NCBI GenBank assembly: GCA_029864735.1
Contig: JAOTSW010000004.1
Span: forward strand, 1 to 43,554
Length of the DNA: 43,554 nt
Source: Chromatiales bacterium
GTDB lineage: Bacteria > Pseudomonadota > Gammaproteobacteria > Steroidobacterales > BM003
Direction: 5' to 3'
Shown in pieces: positions 15,742 to 26,595 of the stretch. Positions within the stretch are counted from its first letter, which is position 1; each line of letters starts with the position of its first letter. A program made the position numbers and the translations under genes. The notes under the pieces were generated by a model. The model made no database searches. It was not told where the DNA came from and was given only the letters and a program-made list of their open reading frames with translations.

Positions 15742-16932
15742 GTGTCGAAAGAGAAATTTCAACGTACAAAGCCCCATGTGAACGTGGGAACGATCGGTCA
15801 CGTGGATCATGGCAAGACTACGCTGACAGCAGCGCTGACCAAGGTCATGGCTGAGAAGCATGGTGGTGAGGTTCGTGCGTACGATCAGATTGATAACGCA
15901 CCTGAAGAGAAGGCGCGTGGTATCACGATTGCGACGGCTCACGTGGAATACGAAAGTGACGTGCGTCACTACGCCCATGTTGACTGCCCCGGGCATGCTG
16001 ACTATGTGAAGAACATGATCACCGGTGCTGCCCAGATGGACGGCGCGATTCTGGTTGTGTCGGCCGCTGACGGTCCCATGCCCCAGACCCGTGAGCACAT
16101 TTTGCTTGCCCGTCAGGTTGGTGTGCCGTACATCGTTGTCTACCTGAACAAGGCGGACATGGTTGACGATGCCGAGTTGCTTGAGCTGGTGGAGATGGAA
16201 GTGCGCGAGCTGCTGTCCACCTACGAGTTCCCTGGTGATGACACCCCGATTGTGACCGGTTCTGCGCTGAAGGCCTTTGAAGGCGATGAGAGCGAGATTG
16301 GTGTTCCGTCGGTGATCAAGCTGATCGAAGCCATGGACAGCTACATTCCCGAGCCGGAGCGTGCGATTGACGGTGCGTTCCTGATGCCGATTGAAGATGT
16401 GTTCTCGATCTCTGGTCGTGGCACGGTGGTGACCGGTCGTATCGAGCGCGGCATTGTGAAGGTTGGCGAGGAAGTGGCGATTGTGGGTATCCATGACACC
16501 ACCAAGACCATCTGCACCGGTGTTGAGATGTTCCGCAAGCTGCTTGACCAGGGTCAGGCTGGTGACAACGTAGGCGTGTTGCTGCGTGGCACCAAGCGTG
16601 ATGATGTTGAGCGTGGTCAGGTTCTGGCCAAGCCCGGATCGATCACCCCGCACACCAAGTTTGAAGCCGAGGTTTACATTCTGACCAAGGAAGAAGGCGG
16701 TCGTCACACTCCGTTCTTCAAGGGCTACCGTCCTCAGTTTTACTTCCGTACCACCGACGTAACCGGTGCGGTTGAGATGCCTGAGGGTGTTGAGATGGTG
16801 ATGCCTGGCGATAACATTCAGATGAAGGTTGAGCTGATTGCGCCGATCGCCATGGAAGATGGTCTGCGTTTTGCAATCCGTGAAGGTGGCCGTACCGTTG
16901 GCGCCGGCGTGGTTGCCAAGATCATCGAATAA
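15742..16932 (+). CDS. tuf: Elongation factor Tu (GTG start)
   Basis: [43 protein letters not shown]. Confidence 0.98.
   Translation: MSKEKFQRTKPHVNVGTIGHVDHGKTTLTAALTKVMAEKHGGEVRAYDQIDNAPEEKARGITIATAHVEYESDVRHYAHVDCPGHADYVKNMITGAAQMDGAILVVSAADGPMPQTREHILLARQVGVPYIVVYLNKADMVDDAELLELVEMEVRELLSTYEFPGDDTPIVTGSALKAFEGDESEIGVPSVIKLIEAMDSYIPEPERAIDGAFLMPIEDVFSISGRGTVVTGRIERGIVKVGEEVAIVGIHDTTKTICTGVEMFRKLLDQGQAGDNVGVLLRGTKRDDVERGQVLAKPGSITPHTKFEAEVYILTKEEGGRHTPFFKGYRPQFYFRTTDVTGAVEMPEGVEMVMPGDNIQMKVELIAPIAMEDGLRFAIREGGRTVGAGVVAKIIE
16685..16932 (+). repeat. Direct repeat of window nt 1-248 (tuf paralogue 3' ends)
   Basis: By-eye alignment gives one difference (C128 vs T16812, synonymous GAC/GAT) and abrupt divergence after the stop codon. 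Confidence 0.93.
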
Positions 16933-17093
16933 GACAGAATCCGGAAGGCGGGTAGGCCGGTTGGTCGGCCCGCCATTCGATTCGAAACAAGATTAAATAG
17001 AATCCAGCTGGAGTCGTTTCCGGTTGTGAGTATTAACGAACGAATCACGTCCCGGGTGGGACGGCCCCTCTGGGGGTACTAGGAGCAGGTCCA

Positions 17094-17408
17094 ATGGCCA
17101 CCAATCAGACTATTCGCATTCGCCTGAAGGCTTTCGATCACCGACTGATTGATACCTCAGCGCGTGAAATCGTAGAAACTGCCCGGCGCACTGGCGCCCA
17201 GGTGCGTGGTCCGATTCCGCTGCCCACCAAGATGGAGCGGTTCACTATCCTGATTTCTCCCCACGTCAACAAAGACGCGCGGGATCAGTACGAACTCCGG
17301 ACCCACAAACGCCTTATGGATATTGTGGATCCCACCGATAAGACCGTTGACGCCCTGATGAAGCTTGAGCTTCCCGCTGGTGTTGATGTTCAGATCAAGC
17401 TGAATTAG
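17094..17408 (+). CDS. rpsJ: 30S ribosomal protein S10
   Basis: [46 protein letters not shown]. Confidence 0.98.
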   Translation: MATNQTIRIRLKAFDHRLIDTSAREIVETARRTGAQVRGPIPLPTKMERFTILISPHVNKDARDQYELRTHKRLMDIVDPTDKTVDALMKLELPAGVDVQIKLN

Positions 17409-17432
17409 TTCGAAAAAGCACCGAATTGGTGC

Positions 17433-17460
17433 TGGACAGGATAAAAATCAGTGTTATAAT
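17433..17460 (+). promoter_or_regulatory. Candidate sigma70 promoter between rpsJ and rplC
   Basis: TGGACA (17433-17438), 16-bp spacer, consensus TATAAT (17455-17460). Confidence 0.65.
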
Positions 17461-17552
17461 TTTCGGCTCTTTTAGGCCCGGTGCGGGAATAACCTGCGTC
17501 GGGCCTTGAGTTTCAAGTCTCGGACCAGATTGTGGGCCTTTTGCAGGCACCA

Positions 17553-17575
17553 GGTCGTTAAAAACGGCCTTTTTT
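17553..17575 (+). terminator. Terminator-like (attenuator) hairpin in the rplC leader
   Basis: ggtcgtt-aaa-aacggcc followed by TTTTTT; lies between the candidate promoter and rplC. Confidence 0.65.
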
Positions 17576-17648
17576 ATAGATCGGGTCTGAAAACTTAGTT
17601 GCAACGTTGGCCAATCGAAGTCGACGTGGTGTTACGAGGATAGAAAAG

Positions 17649-18308
17649 ATGGCAATTGGTCTAGTGGGCCGCAAATGCGGTATGACCCGCGTGTTTACGG
17701 ATGCCGGTGAGTCAATCCCGGTTACCGTGATCGAGGCTCTACCCAACCGTGTTACGCAGGTAAAAACCGAAGAGTGCGATGGTTATCGCGCTATCCAGGT
17801 GACCTCCGGTGCGGTGAAGCCTTCCCGTCTGAGCAAGCCGGAAATTGGCCATTTTGCCAAGGCGAACGCAGAGCCAGGTCGTGGCTTGCGTGAATTCCGC
17901 CTGGCAGCCGAAGAAGGCGCAGATCTGGAAGTTGGCAGCGCTATTACCGTTGATTTGTTCGAATCAGGGCAGATTGTTGACGTGATCGGCACTTCCATTG
18001 GTAAGGGTTTCGCCGGTGGTGTGAAGCGGCACAACTTCAGCATGCAGGACGCCACTCACGGTAACTCTCTTTCCCATCGCGCCCCCGGTTCTATCGGTCA
18101 GAACCAGACCCCGGGCCGTGTGTTCAAGGGCAAGAAGATGGCCGGACACATGGGTAACGTTCGTGTCACCGCTGAGAACCTTGAGGTTGTCAGGGTTGAT
18201 GCTGAGCGCAGCCTGATTCTGGTGAAGGGAGCGGTACCGGGCTCCAAGGGCGGCAGCGTGATCATTCGTTCCGCAGTGAAAGCCCGCCAGCCGAAGTCGG
18301 AGAGCTAA
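17649..18308 (+). CDS. rplC: 50S ribosomal protein L3
   Basis: [33 protein letters not shown] at 17649 with upstream GAGG preferred over TTG 17607. Confidence 0.96.
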   Translation: MAIGLVGRKCGMTRVFTDAGESIPVTVIEALPNRVTQVKTEECDGYRAIQVTSGAVKPSRLSKPEIGHFAKANAEPGRGLREFRLAAEEGADLEVGSAITVDLFESGQIVDVIGTSIGKGFAGGVKRHNFSMQDATHGNSLSHRAPGSIGQNQTPGRVFKGKKMAGHMGNVRVTAENLEVVRVDAERSLILVKGAVPGSKGGSVIIRSAVKARQPKSES

Positions 18309-18311
18309 CCC

Positions 18312-18923
18312 ATGGCCATGACCCTCAAGTTACATGGTGCCGGAGGCCAGGTCGAAGTATCTGAAGCCGCCTTTGGTAAAGAATTTAACGAAGCGCTGGT
18401 TCACCAGGTCGTGACCGCCTACATGGCGCAGACACGTTCAGGGACCAAGGCTCAGAAGAACCGCGCCGCTGTCAGAGGCGGTGGCATCAAGCCCTGGCGT
18501 CAGAAAGGCACCGGTCGTGCTCGCGCTGGCACCATCCGCAGCCCGATCTGGGTTGGTGGTGGTCGTGCCTTTGCCGCGCAGCCTCGCGATTATGGCCAGA
18601 AGGTCAATCGCAAGATGTACCGCGCCGCCATGCAGTCGATGTTCTCCGAGCTGGTTCGCCAGGAGCGCTTGCTGGTTGTTGAGGAATTCGGCGTTGATGA
18701 GCCGAAGACCAAGCAGTTGGCTGTCAAGCTCAAGGATTTGGGCCTGAAGAGTGTGCTGATCGTCGTTGAAGGTTTTGACGAGAAGCTTTTCCTGGCTTCC
18801 CGCAACCTGCCTCACGTCGAAGTAATCGAGGCAACCGGTGTTGACCCGGTGAGTCTTGCCCGTTTTGAGCATGTGCTGATTACCGTACCTGCGGTCAAGC
18901 GCGTTGAGGAGAGATTGGCATGA
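18312..18923 (+). CDS. rplD: 50S ribosomal protein L4
   Basis: L4 family ...[25 protein letters not shown]... Confidence 0.97.
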   Translation: MAMTLKLHGAGGQVEVSEAAFGKEFNEALVHQVVTAYMAQTRSGTKAQKNRAAVRGGGIKPWRQKGTGRARAGTIRSPIWVGGGRAFAAQPRDYGQKVNRKMYRAAMQSMFSELVRQERLLVVEEFGVDEPKTKQLAVKLKDLGLKSVLIVVEGFDEKLFLASRNLPHVEVIEATGVDPVSLARFEHVLITVPAVKRVEERLA

Positions 18924-19216
18924 GCAAGGAAAGATTAATGACTGTCCTGCTCGGCCCCCATGTTTCTGAAAAGAGCACGGCCGCTGCGGAACAAAGCAAC
19001 CAGATCATCTTCAAAGTACGCAAAGACGCCACCAAGGCTGAGATTCGCCAGGCTGTAGAGCTGATGTTCGAAGTCAAGGTGCAGAACGTTCAGGTTCTGA
19101 ACCAGATTGGTAAGCGCAAGCGTTTTGGTGGACATCAGGGTAAGCGTTCCGACTGGAAGAAGGCCTATGTTCGTCTGGCTGAAGGTCAGGATATTGATTT
19201 CATGGGCGCCGAATAA
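18920..19216 (+). CDS. rplW: 50S ribosomal protein L23
   Basis: [33 protein letters not shown]; overlaps the rplD stop. Confidence 0.97.
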   Translation: MSKERLMTVLLGPHVSEKSTAAAEQSNQIIFKVRKDATKAEIRQAVELMFEVKVQNVQVLNQIGKRKRFGGHQGKRSDWKKAYVRLAEGQDIDFMGAE

Positions 19217-19245
19217 GCGACCAGCGGAACTAGAGAGCTACTGAA

Positions 19246-20076
19246 ATGGCATATCTGCACAAAGCAAAACCAACGTCTGCCGGACGCCGGTTTGTTGTCG
19301 AGGTCAAGCGAGATGACCTGCACAAGGGCGAGCCTTACGGCCCGCTGCTGGCGACTCGCAAGTCCACGGGCGGCCGCAACAACGCTGGTCGTATTACTAC
19401 CCGTCACAAGGGTGGTGGTCACAAGCGTCGTTACCGCATTGTTGATTTTAAGAGAAACAAGGATGGGATCGTCGGTCGCATTGAGCGTATCGAATACGAT
19501 CCTAACCGCAGCGCCAACCTGGCCCTGGTCCTGTATGCAGACGGTGAACGTCGCTACATCCTGGCCCCGCGTGGTGCAGCCTCGGGCATGGAAGTGATCT
19601 CCGGCAGCGGAGCTCCGATCAAGCCGGGTAATGCTCTGCCTTTGCGCAGCATTCCGGTTGGTACCCAGGTGCACAACATCGAGATGAAGCCCGGTAAGGG
19701 TGGTCAGATCGCACGAAGCGCCGGCGCAAGCGTGCAGATCGTTGCTCGTGAGGGAACGTACGCAACGTTGCGTCTGCGTTCAGGTGAAATGCGCAAGGTG
19801 CACACTGAATGTCGAGCCACCATTGGTGAAGTCGGCAACATGGAGCACAACTTGCAGAAGTTGGGTAAAGCCGGTGCCAAGCGTTGGCGCGGTGTACGAC
19901 CCACCGTTCGTGGTGTGGCCATGAACCCCATCGATCACCCGCATGGTGGTGGTGAGGGCAAGACTTCGGGTGGACGTCATCCGGTCAGCCCCTGGGGTAC
20001 GCCCACTAAGGGTTACAAGACTCGCTCGAACAAGCGCACTGATGCGTTTATTGTTCGCCGGCGTCACAAGAAGTAA
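19246..20076 (+). CDS. rplB: 50S ribosomal protein L2
   Basis: ...[22 protein letters not shown]... and ...[21 protein letters not shown]... Confidence 0.98.
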   Translation: MAYLHKAKPTSAGRRFVVEVKRDDLHKGEPYGPLLATRKSTGGRNNAGRITTRHKGGGHKRRYRIVDFKRNKDGIVGRIERIEYDPNRSANLALVLYADGERRYILAPRGAASGMEVISGSGAPIKPGNALPLRSIPVGTQVHNIEMKPGKGGQIARSAGASVQIVAREGTYATLRLRSGEMRKVHTECRATIGEVGNMEHNLQKLGKAGAKRWRGVRPTVRGVAMNPIDHPHGGGEGKTSGGRHPVSPWGTPTKGYKTRSNKRTDAFIVRRRHKK

Positions 20077-20090
20077 GCGGGAGAAAGACT

Positions 20091-20363
20091 GTGCCTCGTT
20101 CGGTTAAAAAAGGTCCTTTCATCGACTCGCACCTCATTAAAAAGGTGCAGGCCGCTGTAGAGAGTAACGATCGCCGCCCGATCAAGACCTGGTCTCGGCG
20201 TTCAATGGTTTCCCCGGAAATGGTGGGTTTGACTATTGCTGTTCATAACGGCCGCCAGCACGTACCCGTGTTGGTTTCCGAGAACATGGTAGGACATAAA
20301 CTCGGTGAATTTGCCATCACGCGTACCTTTAAAGGTCACGCTGCTGACAAGAAGTCTAAGTAG
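20091..20363 (+). CDS. rpsS: 30S ribosomal protein S19 (GTG start)
   Basis: [22 protein letters not shown]. Confidence 0.98.
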   Translation: MPRSVKKGPFIDSHLIKKVQAAVESNDRRPIKTWSRRSMVSPEMVGLTIAVHNGRQHVPVLVSENMVGHKLGEFAITRTFKGHAADKKSK

Positions 20364-20374
20364 GAGCACTTACC

Positions 20375-20707
20375 ATGGAAGTAGCCGCGAAATTGAAATA
20401 CGCGCGCATTTCCCCCCAGAAATGCCGCCTCGTTGCGGACCAGGTCCGCGGACAGGGTGTGGGTAGTGCGCTGCAGACACTGGCGTTTAGCCCGAAAAAG
20501 GCTGCGCATATCGTGAAGAAAGTTCTGGAGTCGGCAATTGCCAACGCAGAACACAATCACGGTGCTGACGTTGATGAATTAAAAGTAAGCACGATTTTTG
20601 TGGATGAAGCTCCCTCGCTGCGCCGTTTCCGGGCGCGTGCCAAGGGTCGCGGTGCGCGGATTATCAAGCGTAACAGCCACATCACCGTGTTGGTTTCGGA
20701 CCAGTAA
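20375..20707 (+). CDS. rplV: 50S ribosomal protein L22
   Basis: [26 protein letters not shown]. Confidence 0.98.
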   Translation: MEVAAKLKYARISPQKCRLVADQVRGQGVGSALQTLAFSPKKAAHIVKKVLESAIANAEHNHGADVDELKVSTIFVDEAPSLRRFRARAKGRGARIIKRNSHITVLVSDQ

Positions 20708-20718
20708 GAGAGGCCACG

Positions 20719-21402
20719 ATGGGTCAGAAAGTAAATCCAATCGGTATCCGCCTGGGAATCACCCGGGACTGGTCGTCGAAATGGTACGCCGACAAGCGCA
20801 CCTTCCCCGGTCATGTAGAAACTGATTTTGTTGTTCGCGAATACCTGAAGAAGAAGCTTGCAGAAGCTTCGGTGAGCAGGATTCATATTGAGCGCCCGGC
20901 CAAGAAGGCTCAGATCACTGTGCACACGGCTCGTCCGGGTGTGGTGATCGGCAAGAAGGGTGAGGACATTGAAAAGCTGCGTACCGAAGTGGCTCGCTTG
21001 CTCAAGATGCCCCTGGTTGATGTGCGTATCAATGTTGCAGAGATTCGTAAGCCTGAACTGGATGCCCAGTTGGTAGCCGAGAGTCTGGCCCAGCAGCTGG
21101 AGCGTCGTGTGATGTTCCGCCGTGCGATGAAGCGCTCGGTGCAGAACACCATGCGCGCCGGTGCCGAGGGTATCAAGGTCAAGGTTGGCGGTCGTCTGAA
21201 CGGCGCTGAAATTGCCAGGTCGGAATGGTACCGCGAAGGTCGGGTTCCCCTGCACACTTTCCGTGCCGAGATTGACTACGGCTTTGCTGAGGCGAAGACG
21301 ACTTACGGAATCATTGGTGTAAAAGTTTGGGTGTTCCGTGGAGAGGTTTTTGAAAGCCTTGAAACGAGCGGTGCTGCCGCTGCCGAACAGGCTGGCAAGT
21401 AG
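20719..21402 (+). CDS. rpsC: 30S ribosomal protein S3
   Basis: [27 protein letters not shown] motif [13 protein letters not shown]. Confidence 0.98.
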   Translation: MGQKVNPIGIRLGITRDWSSKWYADKRTFPGHVETDFVVREYLKKKLAEASVSRIHIERPAKKAQITVHTARPGVVIGKKGEDIEKLRTEVARLLKMPLVDVRINVAEIRKPELDAQLVAESLAQQLERRVMFRRAMKRSVQNTMRAGAEGIKVKVGGRLNGAEIARSEWYREGRVPLHTFRAEIDYGFAEAKTTYGIIGVKVWVFRGEVFESLETSGAAAAEQAGK

Positions 21403-21413
21403 GAGTAACGGGC

Positions 21414-21827
21414 ATGATGCAGCCTAAGCGGACGAAATTCCGCAAACAGTTCAAGGGACGTAATCGTGGTATCGCTAACCGTGGAGGCTCTGTCTCTTTC
21501 GGTGAGTTTGGACTGAAAGCCGTTGGCCGCGGGCGTATTACTGCTCGCCAGATCGAAGCGGCTCGTCGTGCCATGACCCGTCACGTGAAGCGTGGTGGCA
21601 AGATCTGGATTCGGATTTTCCCGGATAAGCCCATTACCACCAAGCCCCTGGAAGTACGTCAGGGTAAGGGTAAGGGTAACGTGGAATATTGGGTGGCCCA
21701 GATTCAGCCAGGTCGAGTGCTTTACGAAATGGAAGGTGTATCGGAAGTTATTGCTCGCGAGGCGTTCCGCCTGGCCGCAGCCAAACTGCCGATTGCCACA
21801 ACGTTTGTTACCCGTCAGGTGATGTGA
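21414..21827 (+). CDS. rplP: 50S ribosomal protein L16
   Basis: [36 protein letters not shown]. Confidence 0.98.
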   Translation: MMQPKRTKFRKQFKGRNRGIANRGGSVSFGEFGLKAVGRGRITARQIEAARRAMTRHVKRGGKIWIRIFPDKPITTKPLEVRQGKGKGNVEYWVAQIQPGRVLYEMEGVSEVIAREAFRLAAAKLPIATTFVTRQVM

Positions 21828-22033
21828 TGAAGGCGAGTGATCTGAGACAGAAGTCTCGTGCGGAGCTGCAGGAAGAGCTTTTGAACCTGCGTAAAGAGCA
21901 GTTCAACCTGCGTATGCAGCAAGCAACTGGCCAGTTGGCGCGTCCCGATCAATTTAACAAGGTGCGTAAGAGCATTGCGCGCGTGAAGACTGTGATCCGT
22001 GAAGTTGAAAAGAAAGCGGGTGAACAGTCATGA
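21827..22033 (+). CDS. rpmC: 50S ribosomal protein L29
   Basis: [34 protein letters not shown] overlaps the rplP stop by 1 nt (ORF track start 21689 is over-extended). Confidence 0.97.
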   Translation: MKASDLRQKSRAELQEELLNLRKEQFNLRMQQATGQLARPDQFNKVRKSIARVKTVIREVEKKAGEQS

Positions 22034-22320
22034 GCGAGAGCGAAAAGGTAGAAGCTGTGGAAACTGGCGAGAAAAAAACCCGTAACGTGACTGGCCGTGT
22101 TGTGAGCAACAAGGCGGACAAGTCAATTACGGTGGCCGTGGAGCGTAAAGAGAAGCACCCGGTTTACGGCAAGTATATTCGCCGGACCACCAAGTACATG
22201 GTTCACGACGAGGCCAATGTGTGCCGCGAAGGGGACCTGGTGGAGATTTCCGAGTGTCGTCCGATTTCCAAACGTAAATCGTGGACCGTGGTCCAGGTTT
22301 TGGAAACGTCAGGCGAATAA
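22030..22320 (+). CDS. rpsQ: 30S ribosomal protein S17
   Basis: ...[39 protein letters not shown]... Confidence 0.97.
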   Translation: MSESEKVEAVETGEKKTRNVTGRVVSNKADKSITVAVERKEKHPVYGKYIRRTTKYMVHDEANVCREGDLVEISECRPISKRKSWTVVQVLETSGE

Positions 22321-22369
22321 TTAATGCTCCTTCGGGAGTGGTATGAATTAGCGGTACGGAAGTGCAACC

Positions 22370-22738
22370 ATGATTCAGATGCAGACAGTCCTGGACGCGG
22401 CCGACAACAGCGGTGCTCGTCGCATTCAGTGCATCAAAGTGCTGGGTGGGTCGAAACGTCGGTATGCCGGTGTTGGAGACGTCATCAAGGTGAGCGTAAA
22501 AGACGCGATCCCGCGGGGCAAAGTAAAGAAGGGTGAGGTGTATAACGCCGTGGTGGTGCGGACCCGTAAGGGTGTGCGTCGTCCGGATGGTTCACTGATC
22601 AGGTTTGATGGCAACGCAGCAGTATTGCTGAATGCACGTCTGGAGCCGATCGGCACCCGTATTTTTGGCCCGGTCACGCGTGAACTGCGTACAGGTCAGT
22701 TCATGAAGATCGTATCGCTTGCGCCAGAAGTGCTGTAA
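22370..22738 (+). CDS. rplN: 50S ribosomal protein L14
   Basis: [37 protein letters not shown]. Confidence 0.98.
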   Translation: MIQMQTVLDAADNSGARRIQCIKVLGGSKRRYAGVGDVIKVSVKDAIPRGKVKKGEVYNAVVVRTRKGVRRPDGSLIRFDGNAAVLLNARLEPIGTRIFGPVTRELRTGQFMKIVSLAPEVL

Positions 22739-22752
22739 AGGCGGAGAAGAAC

Positions 22753-23070
22753 ATGAATAGGATCAAAAAGGGCGACGAAGTCGTCGTGGTCGCCGGCAAA
22801 GACAAGGGGCGTCGTGGCACAATCACCGGCATTCTCGATTTCGGGAAGGTTCTGGTTGAGGGCGTGAATATGGCCCGAAAGCATGTGCGCGCGAACCCGA
22901 ATGCGGGCGTACAGGGCGGCATTATTGAAAAAGAGATGCCCCTGGATGGCTCTAACGTGATGCTTTGGAATCCCGTTACCAAGAAGGGTGACCGGGTTGG
23001 CATCAAGACGCTTGAAGGCGGCAAGAAAGTCCGCTTTTTCAAGTCGAACGGCGAAGTCGTGGACGTCTAA
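22753..23070 (+). CDS. rplX: 50S ribosomal protein L24
   Basis: MNRIKKGDEVVVVAGKDKGRRGTITGIL KOW motif. Confidence 0.97.
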   Translation: MNRIKKGDEVVVVAGKDKGRRGTITGILDFGKVLVEGVNMARKHVRANPNAGVQGGIIEKEMPLDGSNVMLWNPVTKKGDRVGIKTLEGGKKVRFFKSNGEVVDV

Positions 23071-23082
23071 GCGAGAATTACG

Positions 23083-23622
23083 ATGGCAAGACTGCAGCAA
23101 TATTACAAAGAGACCGTGGTGCCCCAGCTCAAGGAAAAACTTGGCCTGGAAAACGTCATGGAAGTGCCGAAGATCACCAAGATCACCATTAACATGGGTG
23201 TTGGTGAAGCCCTGGCTGACAAGAAGATACTGGATCACGCTGTGAGCGACATGACCGCAATTGCAGGTCAGAAGCCCCAGGTGTGCCTGTCTCGCAAGTC
23301 AGTCGCAAGCTTCAAGATTCGTGATGGCTATCCTATCGGTTGCAAGGTGACCCTGCGTCGCGAACGCATGTATGAGTTCCTTGATCGCCTGGTGGGAATC
23401 GCGATTCCTCGTATCCGTGACTTCCGTGGCTTGAGCCCGAAGTCATTCGACGGTCGCGGCAACTTCAGCATGGGCGTGAAAGAGCAGATCATCTTCCCGG
23501 AAGTGGATTACGACAAGATAGACGCAATCCGCGGAATGGATATTACGATTACCACTAATGCAAAGGACGATCTTGCAGGTCGTGCATTGCTGGAAGCTTT
23601 CAACTTCCCGTTCAAGAAGTGA
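23083..23622 (+). CDS. rplE: 50S ribosomal protein L5
   Basis: [43 protein letters not shown]. Confidence 0.98.
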   Translation: MARLQQYYKETVVPQLKEKLGLENVMEVPKITKITINMGVGEALADKKILDHAVSDMTAIAGQKPQVCLSRKSVASFKIRDGYPIGCKVTLRRERMYEFLDRLVGIAIPRIRDFRGLSPKSFDGRGNFSMGVKEQIIFPEVDYDKIDAIRGMDITITTNAKDDLAGRALLEAFNFPFKK

Positions 23623-23631
23623 GATAGATTC

Positions 23632-23937
23632 ATGGCTAAAACATCGATGGTTGCGCGTGAAGTAAAGAGGGCCAAACTTGTGGCTCGATTTGCTGCCAAG
23701 CGTGAAAAGCTTAAGGCAATTATTAACAACCTGGAGACAAGCGATGAAGATCGCGCGACTGCAGTTGCAAAATTGGCTAGCTTGCCGCGCGATTCCAGTC
23801 CTGCCAGGCAGCGTAATCGTTGCAGCATCACCGGTCGGCCTCACGGCTACTATCGGAAGTTTGGTCTTGGCCGAAACAAGCTGCGCGAGTTGACTATGCG
23901 CGGTGAGATACCCGGTCTTCGCAAGGCCAGTTGGTAA
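23632..23937 (+). CDS. rpsN: 30S ribosomal protein S14 (long form without the 4-Cys zinc motif)
   Basis: [30 protein letters not shown]...[39 protein letters not shown]. Confidence 0.97.
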   Translation: MAKTSMVAREVKRAKLVARFAAKREKLKAIINNLETSDEDRATAVAKLASLPRDSSPARQRNRCSITGRPHGYYRKFGLGRNKLRELTMRGEIPGLRKASW

Positions 23938-23963
23938 ACAGTAACTTTTAACGGGTAATTGCA

Positions 23964-24359
23964 ATGAGCATGACCGATCCAATCGCTGACATGTTGACTC
24001 GAATCCGCAATGCGCAGGGTTCTGCCAAGATGGAAGTTTCCATGCCTGGCTCCAAAGGGAAGCTGGCAGTGGCCAACGTCCTGAAGGATGAAGGCTACCT
24101 TGAAGAAGTGACCGCCGAGACCGTAGAAGGCAAGCCGATCCTTAAGATTCGCTTGAAGTACTTCGAAGGTCAGCCGGTTATTTCCAGCCTTCAGCGCAGC
24201 AGCCGTCCCGGCCTGCGTCTGTACAAGGCCAAAGACGAGCTTCCCCGCGTTCAGGGTGGACTTGGCGTCGCAGTGATTTCCACCTCCAAGGGTGTAATGA
24301 GCGATCGCAAGGCCCGTGAACTTGGTGAAGGTGGCGAAGTGCTCTGCATCGTGTCCTAA
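23964..24359 (+). CDS. rpsH: 30S ribosomal protein S8
   Basis: [18 protein letters not shown]...; start may be 23970. Confidence 0.97.
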   Translation: MSMTDPIADMLTRIRNAQGSAKMEVSMPGSKGKLAVANVLKDEGYLEEVTAETVEGKPILKIRLKYFEGQPVISSLQRSSRPGLRLYKAKDELPRVQGGLGVAVISTSKGVMSDRKARELGEGGEVLCIVS

Positions 24360-24400
24360 GCGGTCACGTTTGTAACTGAATTATTGGACAGGTTGAGACC

Positions 24401-24934
24401 ATGTCAAGAGTAGCAAAAATGCCGGTAGTTCTGGCCAAGGGAATAGATTTCTCCCAGTCCGGAAACACCGTGACCCTGAAGGGTCCTAAAGGTTCTTTGT
24501 CCCTGGATTTGCAGGCTGATATTTCAGTTGCCCAGGAAGGACAGGAATTGTTGGTGAAGACTGCCCGTGATGATCGCCAGTTGATCGCTATGGCTGGAAC
24601 CACCCGTGCACTGCTGGCTAATATGGCCACCGGTGTCGGTGAGGGATTCGAGCGCAAGCTGCAGCTGATTGGCGTTGGTTACCGTGCAGCCGCACAGGGC
24701 AACGTCTTGAATCTGACGCTGGGCTTTTCTCACCCCGTTAACTATGCGATTCCAGAAGGCATCACTATTGAGACGCCGACTCAGACGGAAATCCTGGTTA
24801 AGGGTAATGACAAACAGCGTGTTGGCCAGGTGGCTGCAGACATTCGCGCTTACCGTCCGCCGGAACCCTATAAGGGCAAGGGCGTGCGCTATGCTGATGA
24901 ACGTGTAGTCATCAAAGAAGCCAAGAAGAAGTAA
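24401..24934 (+). CDS. rplF: 50S ribosomal protein L6
   Basis: [33 protein letters not shown]...[14 protein letters not shown]. Confidence 0.97.
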   Translation: MSRVAKMPVVLAKGIDFSQSGNTVTLKGPKGSLSLDLQADISVAQEGQELLVKTARDDRQLIAMAGTTRALLANMATGVGEGFERKLQLIGVGYRAAAQGNVLNLTLGFSHPVNYAIPEGITIETPTQTEILVKGNDKQRVGQVAADIRAYRPPEPYKGKGVRYADERVVIKEAKKK

Positions 24935-25048
24935 GAACGCTTCGGCGTTTAGCCGGTTGGTTATCTTCTGGGTAACGAATCGGATCGTAATTTAACAGGT
25001 ATTTGCGACTGGACGAGTCGCAGTACGAGTATCGAGAGGACGTCTCGG

Positions 25049-25402
25049 ATGGACAAGAAAACGAGTCGCTTGCGCCGCGCCAAGAAAACGCGTGCCAAGA
25101 TTCGCGAACTGCGGTTTAACCGACTGAGTGTGCACCGTACACCGAGGCACATTTATGCCCAGGTCATTGGCCCCAACGGGGACACGGTTTTGGCCAGCGT
25201 TTCCACTGTGCAGGAAGACGTGCGCAAGGAACTGACCGGTACGGGTAATGTCGCCGCAGCCGCTATTGTTGGCAAGCTCATTGCTGAGCGTGCCAAGGAA
25301 GCAGGCGTGACCAAGGTGGCATTCGATCGTTCCGGCTTTAAGTATCACGGTCGCGTCAAGGCTCTCGCCGACGCAGCACGTGAAGCCGGCCTCGAGTTTT
25401 AA
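25049..25402 (+). CDS. rplR: 50S ribosomal protein L18
   Basis: [40 protein letters not shown]. Confidence 0.97.
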   Translation: MDKKTSRLRRAKKTRAKIRELRFNRLSVHRTPRHIYAQVIGPNGDTVLASVSTVQEDVRKELTGTGNVAAAAIVGKLIAERAKEAGVTKVAFDRSGFKYHGRVKALADAAREAGLEF

Positions 25403-25430
25403 GCGAACCAATTCAAGAGACGAGTAAGTC

Positions 25431-25937
25431 ATGGCAAGAGTTCAGAAATCTGCAGACACCGAAGACCTGGTTGAAAAACTGGTTACCGTTAATCGTGTCG
25501 CCAAGGTAGTCAAGGGTGGTCGTCAGTTCGGCTTCACCGCACTGACCGTGGTCGGTGATGGCAACGGTCGTGTTGGCTTCGGTTACGGTAAGGCTCGCGA
25601 AGTGCCGATTGCTATTCAGAAAGCTATGCAGGCCGCACGCAAGAACATGCGCGCCATCAGCCTCAAAGGCGACACCCTGCACTTTGTGACCATTGGCCGC
25701 CACGGCGCCACCAAGGTTTACATGCAGCCCGCCTCTGACGGTACCGGCATTATTGCTGGTGGTGCCATGCGTGCAGTATTCGAAGCAGCTGGCATACGTA
25801 ACGTGCTCGCCAAGAGCTATGGCTCGCGCAACCCGATCAACGTTGTTCGTGCAACCGTAGAAGGTTTGGTTGCTATGAAGTCGCCCAAGGCCATCGCGGC
25901 CAAGCGCGGCAAGACTGTAGAAGAGATCCTGGGGTAA
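25431..25937 (+). CDS. rpsE: 30S ribosomal protein S5
   Basis: ...[47 protein letters not shown]... Confidence 0.98.
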   Translation: MARVQKSADTEDLVEKLVTVNRVAKVVKGGRQFGFTALTVVGDGNGRVGFGYGKAREVPIAIQKAMQAARKNMRAISLKGDTLHFVTIGRHGATKVYMQPASDGTGIIAGGAMRAVFEAAGIRNVLAKSYGSRNPINVVRATVEGLVAMKSPKAIAAKRGKTVEEILG

Positions 25938-25940
25938 ATC

Positions 25941-26135
25941 ATGGCCAAGGCAAAATCTAATACCGTAAAGGTAACTCTGGTAAAGAGTAAGAGTGGCAGA
26001 CTGCCGGCCCACAAGGCCTGCATCGCCGGTCTGGGTCTGAGGCGGATTAACCATACCGTTGAGGTTTTGGATACCCCTGAGAACCGCGGAATGATCAACA
26101 AGGTTTCATACCTGTTGAAGGTTGAGGACGCTTAA
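25941..26135 (+). CDS. rpmD: 50S ribosomal protein L30
   Basis: [55 protein letters not shown]. Confidence 0.96.
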   Translation: MAKAKSNTVKVTLVKSKSGRLPAHKACIAGLGLRRINHTVEVLDTPENRGMINKVSYLLKVEDA

Positions 26136-26136
26136 A

Positions 26137-26571
26137 ATGCGACTGAATACACTGAAGCCCGCTGAGGGCAGCAAGAAAGAAGGCAAGCGGCTTGGACGCG
26201 GCCATTCTGCCGGCCAGGGTAAAACCTCGGGACGCGGCGTAAAGGGTCAGAAAGCTCGTTCCGGTGGTTTCCACAAGGTCGGCTTTGAAGGTGGCCAGAT
26301 GCCGCTGCAGCGTCGTCTGCCGAAAGTGGGCTTCAAGTCACGGGTTGCCAAGTATTCCGTGGAAGTTCGTTTGCACGAGTTGAACAAGATCGACGGCGGT
26401 GAGATTACTCCCGAGAGCCTGAAGGCTGCGGGTTTGATTCCTCATTTTGCCAAGCAGGTTAAGGTGATTGCCTCTGGTGAATTGCAGTCAGCTGTGAAGT
26501 TGACTGGCATCAAGGCGACCGCGGGTGCCCGTGCTGCAATTGAAGCAGCCGGCGGCACAATCGCAGAATAA
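26137..26571 (+). CDS. rplO: 50S ribosomal protein L15
   Basis: [44 protein letters not shown] at 26137 preferred over the 26122 extension. Confidence 0.97.
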   Translation: MRLNTLKPAEGSKKEGKRLGRGHSAGQGKTSGRGVKGQKARSGGFHKVGFEGGQMPLQRRLPKVGFKSRVAKYSVEVRLHELNKIDGGEITPESLKAAGLIPHFAKQVKVIASGELQSAVKLTGIKATAGARAAIEAAGGTIAE

Positions 26572-26595
26572 CGATCTCAATAGAGGCGCGTAAAA

